Assembly (NCBI GenBank): GCA_900542555.1
Contig: UQNU01000014.1
Location: 1-40,478 of the forward strand
From: an uncultured Collinsella sp.
Lineage (GTDB): Bacteria; Actinomycetota; Coriobacteriia; Coriobacteriales; Coriobacteriaceae
Length of the DNA: 40,478 nucleotides
Direction of reading: 5' to 3'
Made by a program: the position numbers and the translations under genes. The notes under the pieces were generated by a model, which did no database searches, was not told the origin of the DNA, and saw nothing but the letters and a program-made list of their open reading frames with translations. This document shows, piece by piece, positions 23,974 through 33,302 of the stretch (position 1 is the stretch's first letter; each line of letters opens with the position of its first letter).

Positions 23974-25155
23974 CTAGAGGCTCTTCCTCCACACCATCTT
24001 GTCCACGACGCCGGTGTAGCTCTGGATTATCTTGACCACCTTGGTGGACACGGTCTCGTCGGCGTAGTCGGGAACGGGCGCCTCGGGCAGCGAGTCCTCC
24101 GCGTCGAGCTCGACGGCGGTATGGACGGCCTGCAGCAGCCCCCTCTCGGAGATGCCGGCCAGCGTGAAGCAGGCCTTGTCCAGCGCCTCGGGGCGCTCGG
24201 TGGAGGTGCGGATGCACACCGCCGGGAACGGGCGGCCGATAGACGCGAAGAAGCTGGACTCCTCGGGCAGGGTGCCGGAGTCGGAGACCACCGCGAAGGC
24301 GTTCATCTGCAGGCAGTTGTAGTCGTGGAAGCCCATGGGCTCGTGCATGCGCACGCGCGGGTCCAGCTTAAAGCCGGTGGCCTCCAGGCGCTTACGGGAA
24401 CGCGGGTGGCAGGAGTACAGGATCGGCATGTCGTACTTCTCGGCCAGCGCGTTGATCGCGGTGAACAGGCTCGTGAAGTTCGCCTCGGTGTCGATGTTCT
24501 CCTCGCGGTGGGCGGAGAGCAACATGTAGCGCTTGGGCTCCAGGCCGAGCTCGGAGAGGATATCGGAGGCCTCGATCTTCTCCAGGTTCGCGCGCAGGAC
24601 CTCCGCCATGGGAGACCCCGTGACGTAGGTGCGCTCGGGTGCGCAGCCGGTGTCCTTGAGGTAGCGGCGTGCGTGCTCTGAGTAGGCCAGGTTGACGTCG
24701 GAGATCACGTCGACGATGCGGCGGTTGGTCTCCTCGGGCAGGCACTCGTCCTTGCAGCGGTTGCCCGCCTCCATGTGGAAGATGGGGATGTGCAGGCGCT
24801 TGGCCGCGATGGCGGACAGGCAGCTGTTGGTGTCTCCCAGGATAAGGAGTGCGTCGGGCTTCACCTGGACCATGAGCTTGTAGCTCGCGGCGATAATGTT
24901 GCCCACGGTCTCGCCCAGGTCGGCCCCCACGGCGTCCAGGTAGACGTCGGGGTCGTCAAGCGACAGGTCGCGGAAGAAGATGCCGTTGAGCGTGTAGTCG
25001 TAGTTCTGCCCGGTGTGCGCCAGCAGGCAGTCGAAGTGGCGGCGGCACTTCTTGATCACCTCGGAAAGGCGGATGACCTCGGGGCGTGTGCCCACGATGA
25101 TCAGGAGCTTTAGGCAGCCGTCGTCTTTGAAGTGAATATTTACCGTGTTATCCAT
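23974..25155 (-). CDS. fnlC: UDP-N-acetylglucosamine 2-epimerase type, UDP-L-FucNAc synthase
   Basis: 393 aa of the non-hydrolysing 2-epimerase family. The N-terminus LLIIVGTRPEVIRLSEVI, FHMEAGNRCKDECLPEETNRR in the middle, SAHREENID and SDSGTLPEESSFF are characteristic of the WbjD/Cap5G/FnlC branch, which performs the C2 epimerisation that completes UDP-N-acetyl-L-fucosamine, rather than plain WecB. FnlA and FnlB, needed for the earlier steps, are in the same operon but 6 kb upstream, separated by the flippase-polymerase block. The gene starts 77 nt after the flippase stop with an AGAAAGGATTCG-type ribosome-binding site. Confidence 0.85.
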   Translation of the reverse strand: MDNTVNIHFKDDGCLKLLIIVGTRPEVIRLSEVIKKCRRHFDCLLAHTGQNYDYTLNGIFFRDLSLDDPDVYLDAVGADLGETVGNIIAASYKLMVQVKPDALLILGDTNSCLSAIAAKRLHIPIFHMEAGNRCKDECLPEETNRRIVDVISDVNLAYSEHARRYLKDTGCAPERTYVTGSPMAEVLRANLEKIEASDILSELGLEPKRYMLLSAHREENIDTEANFTSLFTAINALAEKYDMPILYSCHPRSRKRLEATGFKLDPRVRMHEPMGFHDYNCLQMNAFAVVSDSGTLPEESSFFASIGRPFPAVCIRTSTERPEALDKACFTLAGISERGLLQAVHTAVELDAEDSLPEAPVPDYADETVSTKVVKIIQSYTGVVDKMVWRKSL

Positions 25156-25232
25156 TCGAATCCTTTCTCGGAGGAAGCCAATTCAACAGAGTCGCAATGG
25201 CAAGAGAATCATTGAACACCGTTCGTCGACCC

Positions 25233-26744
25233 TTATCGGGTCCTCGCCCTCTTCGATTTTGAGGCGACCGAGATGACGAGCCCGTGCTCGTACTCGTTCA
25301 TCGAGAGCTTCCAACAAAGGAACGAGTAGACGGCAGCCGTGAGGCAGCCCGCGAGGAGCAGCCCCGACCAGCCCCTGACGGGGAAGAGGCGGTCCAGGAC
25401 AATGCTGACCCCGAGCGTGACCGCGGCAGGTAACAGCCAGCTCCCGAATGTGTCGGCGAAGAAGCTCTTGAGGTCAATCCCAAGGGAGTTCCTATAGATG
25501 ACGTTCTGCCCGACGGTCCTCAAAAAGTAGGCGATGCAGATGGAGAGGCATCCACCAAGGGCGCCGAGGGGCACGGAGAGGACGAAACCAAGAACGACGT
25601 TGCAGGCGGCCATGGCGAGGAATACGAATGCCTTTGCTCGCACCTGCCCCGCCGCAGTGATCGCCGTGACGCCGACGAGCTGCGGAAGCTCGATGAGGCT
25701 GGGGATAATGAGCAGGAGAGTACACAGCCAGAGACCGTCGTACCCGTTGCCCATCCAGCACTGGATGAACCAACCGCCGAGACCGAAGAAGCAGACCTCG
25801 ATGAAGCCGATGATATACAGTTGCACCCTGCCGAAGCGGACCATGAGGGTCTGTAGGCCCTCACCAACGCCGACGACTGCGCGAGAGACCTTCGGCATGA
25901 ACATGCCGTTCAGGGCGCTCGCAACCGTGTAGACATAACTCTCGAGCGACGAAGCGAGACCGAATAGCGCGACCTCGGAAGTGGTGGCGGTGATGGCGAT
26001 GATGGACGGCATGACCGCGAAGATGAACCGTTGGCAGACCTGGCCGACCATGACCCACACGGAGAAACCGACCACCTCGCGGGCGAGCCCCGAGTCCCAG
26101 CCGGCGAGATCCGCCCTCGCCTTGGTGCCCCTATGGACAAGCACGAGTTTGGCGAGTGTGGTGACAACACTGACGGCAGCGTTGACGATAACGAGCGCTA
26201 CAACCCCCCAGCCCATCAGGAGGGTCACGACGATGAGGAGCACCGTCAGCACCTTTTGGATGAGATTGCACGCGTTAAGGGCGACGAACCGTTCGTTGGC
26301 AGTTAGGATGCCGTTCAGGGGCGCGAACGGGAAGGAGAAGATGCTGTAGAACGCAACGATGACGAACAGCGTCTTGAAAACGGGCATCTGCTCTGGCGTG
26401 AGACCGGAGTAAAGACCATCGATATTGAAGAATACGACCACGAGGGCGACGGCGATGAGACAGGTTATCGCGATATAGGTCTTATAAACAATGCCCAGGA
26501 ACATCCCGACGGCATCCTCTTTGCCCTCCGCATAGTACTTCGAGAGAAAGCGCGAGACGGAATCTCCGAGCCCGAAATCGAGCAGGAAGAAATTGACGAC
26601 GGAGAGAGCGAGTGTGTAGAGACCGTAATCGTCCGCACCGATGCAAGAGATCATCCAAGGGGTGTAGATGAGCCCCGCAACAGTGTTGAAGGCAACGGCA
26701 CCATAGGATAGAACGGCGCCGGCTTTGTATTGGTTAACTTTCAC
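25233..26744 (-). CDS. Wzx-type polysaccharide flippase
   Basis: 503 aa, almost wholly hydrophobic, with about 12-14 membrane segments in the MATE/PST fold. The N-terminus (QYKAGAVLSYGAVAFNTVAG, then IYTPWMISCIGADDYGLYTL, LDFGLGDSVSRFLSKYYAEG) is typical of oligosaccharide flippases. It moves lipid-linked repeat units across the membrane. Its ATG overlaps the stop of the upstream polymerase gene by 4 nt, the usual wzy-wzx pairing. Base composition is GC-rich again, unlike the three genes just upstream. Confidence 0.87.
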   Translation of the reverse strand: MKVNQYKAGAVLSYGAVAFNTVAGLIYTPWMISCIGADDYGLYTLALSVVNFFLLDFGLGDSVSRFLSKYYAEGKEDAVGMFLGIVYKTYIAITCLIAVALVVVFFNIDGLYSGLTPEQMPVFKTLFVIVAFYSIFSFPFAPLNGILTANERFVALNACNLIQKVLTVLLIVVTLLMGWGVVALVIVNAAVSVVTTLAKLVLVHRGTKARADLAGWDSGLAREVVGFSVWVMVGQVCQRFIFAVMPSIIAITATTSEVALFGLASSLESYVYTVASALNGMFMPKVSRAVVGVGEGLQTLMVRFGRVQLYIIGFIEVCFFGLGGWFIQCWMGNGYDGLWLCTLLLIIPSLIELPQLVGVTAITAAGQVRAKAFVFLAMAACNVVLGFVLSVPLGALGGCLSICIAYFLRTVGQNVIYRNSLGIDLKSFFADTFGSWLLPAAVTLGVSIVLDRLFPVRGWSGLLLAGCLTAAVYSFLCWKLSMNEYEHGLVISVASKSKRARTR

Positions 26745-28030
26745 TGTTCTCTCTCCATTAATTCAGAAGGTTCGACAGCTTGCTCTTCAATAGGCACCCT
26801 TCGTCCTATGCAGTAGAGAGGAAGCAAATAGAACCAGAGAACTATGGTCATGTATTGACTCCAGTCACCGCGCTGTCCACTAATTACAACAAACACGGCA
26901 AAAATGAGGTAAGCGATAGTCCAGATGGACTGATCCTTACCCTCCTCCAATCGATTGTAATAGCTCTCATCAAGAACGGTGCAAACGACCCCCCAAATGA
27001 AAGGAGCCAAAAAAATACCGACAAGACCAAAAACAGCATATCCTTCTCCAAGGACGCTATTGCCAGCAGTTGAGTAACCCGTAGCAGCCAAACCAGGATT
27101 TATCTGCTTAAGCACCTGCATGCTAAGCGGCTCTGGCTTAAAATCCCAAATCGCTCGAGGAATAAAAGCAAATAGAGGCTTCAGATACACAACAGGATTA
27201 ATCAAGTCGATGTGAGTACTAAGCAGTTCATTAAACCAGTGATAGCTAGAGCTAAAGTCAGCGCTTTCGAAAATATAATCAATATCAAAAATGGTTTTGA
27301 AGGAGATTGGCTCTCCCAGTCCAAAGCAACGAATGAAATTTAAAATAACCATCGCAAAAAGCAAAGCAATAATACTGAATGCTGTATAAACAACTTGCTG
27401 GTGTATAGAAGTATGTCTTAGACTAAAAATGACAAGCATTGCAATGATAGAAATCAAAAAGAGTCGCGTAAAACCAAATAATAGGGTCATAACGATGTAT
27501 ATCAAAAGAGATATAAGCGCACGTCTCTTGTCTTTTTCATTATTTGCAGTAACCCACAGAGCCAAAACGCACGGAACGAGTAGGTGGATTGCAAAAGTGA
27601 ACGAGGATTCAATTCCTCCATCCCTCAAAGTAAGCTGCTTGGAGGTCATTTTTCCAGATAAAACCTGAGAGATCCCCCCTACACCAATTTGCGAGATTAG
27701 AAGCGCAACGCTAGCAGCAAGGAAAATCCAGAATAAAACCCAGGCAACGGATTTATTTGGAGCAATAACTTCAGATTTTGATGGCCTTTGTATTCCGCTC
27801 CTTTTCAATCGACCAATTGTTCCCCCAACTGTGAATGCGAGGATGCCAATAAAAGCATATAGATCAATTGTTGAGGCGTTTATATAGAGATGCTCGTCAA
27901 CAGTAAGCGGATAGAGGACAAAAATCATGAAGTAGCAGAGCATCCAAACCGTAGAAGAGGATAGAAACCTGCCCCTACGATAGTTGGAAGCAAAATTAAA
28001 TATAATAATTAATGTAATCAAAAGTTTCAA
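26741..28030 (-). CDS. Wzy-like repeat-unit polymerase
   Basis: 429 aa with about 10-12 membrane segments and a large extracytoplasmic loop near residues 245-315 (SSYHWFNELLSTHIDLINPV, then FAFIPRAIWDFKPEPLS), a common layout in O-antigen/capsule polymerases; sequence conservation in this group is always low, so the call rests on topology and place. It would join repeat units at the outer face of the membrane. It is clearly more AT-rich than fnlABC or ugd, which suggests recent acquisition. It starts 2 nt after the glycosyltransferase stop and overlaps the flippase gene. Confidence 0.75.
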   Translation of the reverse strand: MKLLITLIIIFNFASNYRRGRFLSSSTVWMLCYFMIFVLYPLTVDEHLYINASTIDLYAFIGILAFTVGGTIGRLKRSGIQRPSKSEVIAPNKSVAWVLFWIFLAASVALLISQIGVGGISQVLSGKMTSKQLTLRDGGIESSFTFAIHLLVPCVLALWVTANNEKDKRRALISLLIYIVMTLLFGFTRLFLISIIAMLVIFSLRHTSIHQQVVYTAFSIIALLFAMVILNFIRCFGLGEPISFKTIFDIDYIFESADFSSSYHWFNELLSTHIDLINPVVYLKPLFAFIPRAIWDFKPEPLSMQVLKQINPGLAATGYSTAGNSVLGEGYAVFGLVGIFLAPFIWGVVCTVLDESYYNRLEEGKDQSIWTIAYLIFAVFVVISGQRGDWSQYMTIVLWFYLLPLYCIGRRVPIEEQAVEPSELMEREQ

Positions 28031-28032
28031 AG

Positions 28033-29202
28033 CTATGCCCTGTCGGTCTCATGTCCGATACTCATTCGTGCAATATCCGAATACAGGAAATGATTCTTCG
28101 AAATCTTTGCGACCTCGTTCATATCGCAAAGAACGCCGGGGCTTTCAATTCTCTCGATATCTGCCTTAAGGGACTCTGAGTCATCACCGCTTGTAAAAGC
28201 CGCGTTTCCCCCGCAATCGACATGCGTAGTTCCGTCCCAGCGCTTAATAAGTATTGGCTTGCCCATAGCGACAGCTTGCTCCCAATAAACAGAATGACGA
28301 CCAGGGAAAACCACTAGATCAGCTACGGCGAAATAATCATAAGAGTCCGATGTGTTAGCCCAAGGCACATAAGATATGCGATCGCATGCAAGTCTTTTCT
28401 CAAACTCTGCCTTCATCGAGGGAACTACAGGGCCGAATACAAGAAGCTTTACATGTTTGCCCATCTTGGCGACAGCATCCATGAGAGCGAGAACCTGCAT
28501 CTTAGCCTCATCGATCTTTCCACCTGTTACGATAATAAAATCGTTGCCGGCGTATCCAAAACGCTTCTTGGTTTTGACGATTGAAGCAGAGCCAGAAGCC
28601 CTATTCACTTCATCATCATCGGCACCCATGACAAGAAGCTGACACTTTTCCTTGGGAAGCCCGTAATTTTCCTCCAGAAATTCGACACGTGTGGGAAGAA
28701 CTCCCCAAAATCGTTCTGTATAGGGCAGCGCAAGCTGGGCCTCATGACGCCAGATAATCCTATGAAGAATATGAAGCGAAACCCAGTTGCCAGCGCTGTT
28801 CGAATAATCTGCATGGCTATCAATGAATAGCTTGACGTTGGGGTGTGCCTTTACATAATTAACGATAATTGGCATATCGCCAAACTGGCAGCCGTGGCAG
28901 AAAATAATATCAGGCGAAGCGGCTGCAACCGCTTCGCCGGTTCCTATGTAGTGACGCAATCTCTGCAATTGAGGATTCGAATGTTTGTACTGCAGCCTTG
29001 TAACTTTAATGCCATTCTCGTTTAAATAGGAGTAAGACGATTTTTCAATGTAAGAGGTCTCTCCATTGCTATCAAAGGACTGCATAGAGGCAATTATCTC
29101 AACCTCATACCCAAGTTTCTTATGAAACTTGGGTAACAAATTCTCCTGATAAGAATAGTTATCGATATAGAAACTAGCCAAACAGATATGTAAGATTTTC
29201 AT
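28033..29202 (-). CDS. Glycosyltransferase (GT4-like)
   Basis: 389 aa with GT-B architecture: an N-terminal domain starting MKILHICLASFYIDNYSYQE with IIFCHGCQFGD, and a C-terminal nucleotide-sugar domain with FIIVTGGKIDEAKMQVLAL, KLLVFGPV and DLVVFPGRHSVYWEQAVAMG. The last replaces the usual E-x7-E retaining motif with a close variant (SVYWEQAVAMGKPI). It is cytosolic and probably adds one sugar to the lipid-linked repeat unit; donor unknown. It overlaps the acetyltransferase gene by 4 nt and shares the AT-rich composition of this block. Confidence 0.78.
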   Translation of the reverse strand: MKILHICLASFYIDNYSYQENLLPKFHKKLGYEVEIIASMQSFDSNGETSYIEKSSYSYLNENGIKVTRLQYKHSNPQLQRLRHYIGTGEAVAAASPDIIFCHGCQFGDMPIIVNYVKAHPNVKLFIDSHADYSNSAGNWVSLHILHRIIWRHEAQLALPYTERFWGVLPTRVEFLEENYGLPKEKCQLLVMGADDDEVNRASGSASIVKTKKRFGYAGNDFIIVTGGKIDEAKMQVLALMDAVAKMGKHVKLLVFGPVVPSMKAEFEKRLACDRISYVPWANTSDSYDYFAVADLVVFPGRHSVYWEQAVAMGKPILIKRWDGTTHVDCGGNAAFTSGDDSESLKADIERIESPGVLCDMNEVAKISKNHFLYSDIARMSIGHETDRA

Positions 29203-29819
29203 CGGCTGTCCTTAACGAAGCGCTGAATAAATAAATCAGGGTTATCAAATGAATTGCTTGCTTCAGTTAGGCGAGCGTCATCCCAAGTCCACCATTCCGA
29301 CGAAATCAAGTCGGATATTTGACTACTAGAGAACCTATACCGAAGCAGGCGGGCTGGATTGCCGGCTACAATCCCATAGGCGGGCACATCTTTTGTGACA
29401 ACGCTGCCTGCTCCAATAACAGCTCCAACACCGATTGAGACTCCAGAAAGGATGGTTGCCCCAGCCCCAATCCAAACGTCAGATGAAATAACGGTCTTAT
29501 TTGTTATTGCATCTTTAAATTGGGAGAAATTTTTTCCCATCACGTTATTTCCTTCACAGAATACCGGTGAGGTCGAAACGTATGACATCTGATGGGACGC
29601 CCCGCCGATACGGCAGCAATCTGCAATAGAGCAGAATGAACCAATCTGTGCGTTAACCGTGAAGCAATCGTGCCCGATATAAGAATAACGACCAAGACTA
29701 GTGTTGTTAAGTTGCGTACCGGAACACACGCGCGAGGTGCGGTGAATAGTGCAGTCGGTAATAGCCGGAGGCTGTAAAATTGCTCTTAGGCCCTTTGCGA
29801 CATAGCGCTTCAAATCCAT
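29199..29819 (-). CDS. CatB-type hexapeptide acetyltransferase
   Basis: 206 aa, left-handed beta-helix of the xenobiotic/CatB acetyltransferase type. Repeats run through LGRYSYIGHDCFTVNAQIGSF, VWIGAGATILSGVSIGVGAVIGAGSVVTKDVPAYGIVAGNPARL (about residues 118-160). The catalytic His is probably in GGASHQMS (His76). It uses acetyl-CoA to modify a sugar; it might O-acetylate the polymer or N-acetylate the amino sugar made by the PglF/aminotransferase pair, since no PglD-like enzyme is present. It starts 6 nt after fnlB. Confidence 0.82.
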   Translation of the reverse strand: MDLKRYVAKGLRAILQPPAITDCTIHRTSRVCSGTQLNNTSLGRYSYIGHDCFTVNAQIGSFCSIADCCRIGGASHQMSYVSTSPVFCEGNNVMGKNFSQFKDAITNKTVISSDVWIGAGATILSGVSIGVGAVIGAGSVVTKDVPAYGIVAGNPARLLRYRFSSSQISDLISSEWWTWDDARLTEASNSFDNPDLFIQRFVKDSR

Positions 29820-29825
29820 GCTGGA

Positions 29826-31043
29826 CTAAACTTCCTCGTAAAAGGTGTCGGGGTTCTCGGGGTCGAAGGGCTCGTTGGCCCACATGACCGTCACGAGGTC
29901 CTCGGTGTCGGACAGGTTGGTGATGGAGTGCGTGTATCCGGGGATCATCTCCACGGCGCGCATGTCGGAACCCGAGACGATGTACTCGTCGACGGGGAAC
30001 GGGTTTCCATCGGAGTCCTCCCCCACCTTCCTGAGCTTGATGCTCGCGGTGCCGGAGACCACCAGGAACCTCTCCCACTTGCTCATGTGCCAGTGGTTGC
30101 CCTTGGTGATGCCGGGCCTGCTCACGTTGACGGAGACCTGCCCGCGCTCCGGCGTGCGCAGGAACTCGGTGAACGAGCCGCGGTCGTCGATATTGGGCTT
30201 GAGGCCGTAGGCGAAGTGCCCCGGCTCGTAGTAGGGAAGGAACGTGCTCCAGAGCTTCTTGGAGAAGGAACCCTCGGAAAGGTCCGGCACCGAGAGGGTC
30301 TCGCGGCTGTCTCGGAAGCAGCCCAGCAGGTAGACGATCTCCCCCAGCGTTTTCACGTCGGTCCCGGGGACGTAGCAGAAATCATCACCTTCGATGCGCT
30401 CCAGCCCGTCGTAACCGCAGCGGTGCTCCTGCCCTAGCAGGGCGCCCAGCATCTCGTCGACGAGGTCGTCGATATAGAGGAGCTCCAGTTCCACGCTGGG
30501 GTCGTTGACGGTGTAGGGGCGGTCGTTCGCAATGGCGTCGCAGAAGGTGGCCACGGCGGAGTTGTACCGCGGGCGGCACCACTTGCCGTAGAGGTTGGGA
30601 AAGCGGTAGATGAGCACCGGGGCGCCGGTCCTCTCGGAATAGTTGCGGAACAGGCCCTCCCCCGCGAGCTTCGACTCGCCGTAGACCGATCCCTCGAAGC
30701 GGCCCGACAGGCTCGCCTGCGCGGAGCTGGAGAGCATGACGGGGCACTTGTTGCCGTGGCGCTCGAGGGTGTCCAGCAGCGTGGAGGCGAACCCGAAGTT
30801 GCCCTCCATGAAATCGGACTGGTCCTTGGGGCGGTTGACGCCGGCCAGGTTGAAGACGAAGTCGGCGCGGGAGCAGAAGTCCTCCAGCTCCTTGGGCATG
30901 GAGTCGATGTCGTACTCCATGACCTCGAGGGGAAGGAGTGACTGGTATTTCGCGCGGCGGTCCTTGCCGTCCCTTATGTTCTTCAGCGCGCAGCAGAGGT
31001 TCCTCCCGACGAACCCCTTCGCGCCTGTGACGAGGACGCGCAC
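29826..31043 (-). CDS. fnlB: UDP-2-acetamido-2,6-dideoxy-hexulose reductase, FnlB/WbjC/CapF type
   Basis: 405 aa from the GTG at 31043, which starts VRVLVTGAKGFVGRNL; longer frames upstream are shadow sequence of fnlA. The N-terminal two-thirds is a short-chain dehydrogenase (Rossmann; SVYGESKLAGE with the YxxxK motif). The C-terminal 120 aa is a cupin (GNHWHMSKWERFLVVSGTAS, IPGYTHSITN), the bifunctional layout of CapF. It makes the L-talose-type intermediate between FnlA and FnlC. It lies 1 nt downstream of the fnlA stop. Confidence 0.88.
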   Translation of the reverse strand: MRVLVTGAKGFVGRNLCCALKNIRDGKDRRAKYQSLLPLEVMEYDIDSMPKELEDFCSRADFVFNLAGVNRPKDQSDFMEGNFGFASTLLDTLERHGNKCPVMLSSSAQASLSGRFEGSVYGESKLAGEGLFRNYSERTGAPVLIYRFPNLYGKWCRPRYNSAVATFCDAIANDRPYTVNDPSVELELLYIDDLVDEMLGALLGQEHRCGYDGLERIEGDDFCYVPGTDVKTLGEIVYLLGCFRDSRETLSVPDLSEGSFSKKLWSTFLPYYEPGHFAYGLKPNIDDRGSFTEFLRTPERGQVSVNVSRPGITKGNHWHMSKWERFLVVSGTASIKLRKVGEDSDGNPFPVDEYIVSGSDMRAVEMIPGYTHSITNLSDTEDLVTVMWANEPFDPENPDTFYEEV

Positions 31044-31044
31044 C

Positions 31045-32103
31045 CTACTGCACCGCCTCGTGCTCGCGGCCCTCCAGGGCCAGCTGCACGTACTCGGCGG
31101 TCTTGATCTTGGCGATGGTGCCCTCCACGTCGAGCCTCTCGGTGTTGTGGGAGGTGTAGGACTCGTCGGCCTGGGTCTCCACCTCCCCGTCAACGACGAA
31201 CTTGTCGTAGTTCAGGTCGCGCGAGTCGCAGGCGACGCGGTAGTAGCCGCCCATGTCCTCGGCGCGCAGGCGCTCCTCGCGGGTCATGAGGGTCTCGAAG
31301 AGCTTCTCTCCGTGGCGGGTGCCGATCACCTGGGTGCCCACGCGGCCGAAGACCTCCTGCACGGCCTCGGCGAGGTCGCCGATGGTCGACGCCGGCGCCT
31401 TCTGGATGAACAGGTCGCCGGGGTTGGCGTGCTCGAAGGCGAACTGCACCAGGTCGACCGCCTCGTCCAGGTTCATCAGGAAGCGGGTCATGTTGGGGTC
31501 GGTGACCGTGAGCGGCTCGCCCTTGCGGATGCGGTCGATGAACAGCGGGATGACAGAGCCGCGCGAGCACATGACGTTGCCGTAGCGGGTGCAGCAGATG
31601 GTGGTGCGGCCGGCGCCGTTGCGGGCGTTGGCGTAGATGATGGACTCCATCATAGCTTTGGACTTGCCCATGGCGTTGATGGGGTAGGCGGCCTTGTCGG
31701 TGGACAGGCACACGACGCGGTCCACGCCCTCGTCGATGGCGGCGTGAAGCACGTTGTCCGTGCCGATGACGTTGGTGCGCACGGCCTCCATGGGGAAGAA
31801 CTCGCAGGAGGGCACCTGCTTCAAGGCGGCGGCGTGGAAGATGTAGTCCACGCCGTGCATGGCGTCGCGCACCGACTGGGCGTTGCGGACGTCGCCGATG
31901 AAGAAGCGGACCTTGGAGGCGAGTTCGGGCGACTTTTCCTGCAGGCGGTGGCGCATGTCGTCCTGCTTCTTCTCGTCGCGGGAGAAGATGCGGATCTCTG
32001 CCAGGTCGGTGTTCATGAAGTGCTTGAGCACGGTGTTGCCGAACGAGCCGGTGCCGCCCGTGATCATGAGGGTCTTGTCTTTGAAAACAGTAGGGTTATC
32101 CAT
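31045..32103 (-). CDS. fnlA: UDP-GlcNAc 4,6-dehydratase/5-epimerase
   Basis: 352 aa, soluble extended short-chain dehydrogenase of the FnlA/WbjB/CapE group. The nucleotide loop is LMITGGTGSFGNTVLKHF; FHAAALKQVPSCEFFPMEA and LSTDKAAYPINAMGKSKAMME follow, with Met in place of the usual Tyr before the catalytic Lys, as in this inverting dehydratase class. It dehydrates and epimerises UDP-GlcNAc as the first step to UDP-L-FucNAc. Its ATG overlaps the upstream glycosyltransferase by 8 nt. Codon use is strongly GC-biased. Confidence 0.9.
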   Translation of the reverse strand: MDNPTVFKDKTLMITGGTGSFGNTVLKHFMNTDLAEIRIFSRDEKKQDDMRHRLQEKSPELASKVRFFIGDVRNAQSVRDAMHGVDYIFHAAALKQVPSCEFFPMEAVRTNVIGTDNVLHAAIDEGVDRVVCLSTDKAAYPINAMGKSKAMMESIIYANARNGAGRTTICCTRYGNVMCSRGSVIPLFIDRIRKGEPLTVTDPNMTRFLMNLDEAVDLVQFAFEHANPGDLFIQKAPASTIGDLAEAVQEVFGRVGTQVIGTRHGEKLFETLMTREERLRAEDMGGYYRVACDSRDLNYDKFVVDGEVETQADESYTSHNTERLDVEGTIAKIKTAEYVQLALEGREHEAVQ

Positions 32104-33298
32104 TGAAGTGCTCCATTATCAGCTCGTAGCTTATCTCGGACGTGTAGTTCTCCTCCAGGTAGAGGCGTGACCTCTTGCCCATATCGTCAATTTGCTCATT
32201 GGTGAGGGCGCGGCACTTCTCCAAGAAACTCTCCGCCGAGGCGCTCGACCCGGCAACGCCAAAACCATTGGCCTCGGCGATCCTGCCCATGTCGCAAACC
32301 TCGTCGGTCGCGGTCACAACAGGCAGCCCCGCCTGCATGTAGGAGAGCACCCTGGAGGGGAAGTTGGGGATAGTGAACCTGTGGTCAAGAACGACGAGAC
32401 CGACGTCGCAAGCGCACAACATCGTGTCGTACTCGGAGCGTCCGAGCGACCCCAGGAGCTTCGCATGGGCGGGCGCCTCCTGCTCGAAGTAGGCCTCGAG
32501 CAGGAGGCGCTCAGTTCCGCTGCCTGCGATCAGAAAGAACCCCGCGGGGTCCTTCTCGTTCTCGCGGAGCGCTTCGATGAAGAAATCGATCGCCTGGGGC
32601 TTTCCGAGGTTGCCGCCATAGACGAAGATTCTCTCGTCGTAGGGCAGTCCGTACTTGGAGCGGAAGGCCTCAGGATCCTCCCCGGCGAGGTCGCGCGGGA
32701 TAATCGCGTTGGGGTTGACTTCGACCCGCGACGGGTCGAGCCAAGGCTCGTGCTCGAGCAGATAGTCCCTGTTGGCCGGGGACATACAGCCAATCCAGTC
32801 CGCGGCTTGATAGGTCTTTCTCTCGCTGCGTTTGAAGAAAGCGTATATCGGCGCCTTGGGACCGCTCCTGCTAAGCATTCCGAGGTCGATCGCGTTCTGC
32901 GGGAAGATATCCTTGAGAAGAAGATAAGCCTTGGCGCCCGTCGCGCGCTTAACCTTTTCCACGACACCCGAGATGGTGGTGGGAGGCGTTGCGTAGAGCA
33001 CTAGGTCGAAATCGACGCCCGGGGCGAAACGCTTGAGAGCGTCGAGATACCTGCCTCCAATGGAGAGCGTCGAGATGCCCTTCTCAATCAGATTGGTCTT
33101 GGTTATGTTGCCGACCGCAACGCGAATGATATTAATCCTGCCCACGCGTGCGAGCTCGGTGGGCAGGCCCGTACGCCTTTCCCTCGGCGAGAGGGCGTAA
33201 ACGGAGTGACCGTGCTCGGCGAACGTCCTAAGGAGATCGGTGTATATGCCGGTGTCCCCGGACTCCATGGGGCTCTGGCTCAGAAAGAGGACCCGCAT
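32096..33298 (-). CDS. Glycosyltransferase family 4, WbuB-like
   Basis: 400 aa, GT-B fold. MRVLFLSQSPMESGDTGIYT opens the acceptor domain; LKDIFPQNAIDLGML in the middle and VYGGNLGKPQAIDFFIEALR plus FPSRVLSYMQAGLPVVT in the donor domain are typical of the WbuB/WbjE-like L-fucosamine transferases. Its position directly before fnlA supports L-FucNAc as donor, but this is inference. It begins 4 nt after the ATP-grasp gene's stop. Confidence 0.82.
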   Translation of the reverse strand: MRVLFLSQSPMESGDTGIYTDLLRTFAEHGHSVYALSPRERRTGLPTELARVGRINIIRVAVGNITKTNLIEKGISTLSIGGRYLDALKRFAPGVDFDLVLYATPPTTISGVVEKVKRATGAKAYLLLKDIFPQNAIDLGMLSRSGPKAPIYAFFKRSERKTYQAADWIGCMSPANRDYLLEHEPWLDPSRVEVNPNAIIPRDLAGEDPEAFRSKYGLPYDERIFVYGGNLGKPQAIDFFIEALRENEKDPAGFFLIAGSGTERLLLEAYFEQEAPAHAKLLGSLGRSEYDTMLCACDVGLVVLDHRFTIPNFPSRVLSYMQAGLPVVTATDEVCDMGRIAEANGFGVAGSSASAESFLEKCRALTNEQIDDMGKRSRLYLEENYTSEISYELIMEHFNG

Positions 33299-33302
33299 GC
33301 CG

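Noticed and set aside
31044..31193. N-terminal extension of fnlB upstream of 31043
   Set aside because: The extra 50 residues are Arg/Pro/Ser-rich out-of-frame fnlA sequence; the Rossmann start VRVLVTGAKG at the GTG at 31043 is the natural beginning.
30736..32106. Plus-strand open frame of 456 codons opposite fnlA and fnlB
   Set aside because: Shadow frame; the minus-strand genes have complete catalytic motifs and correct operon spacing.
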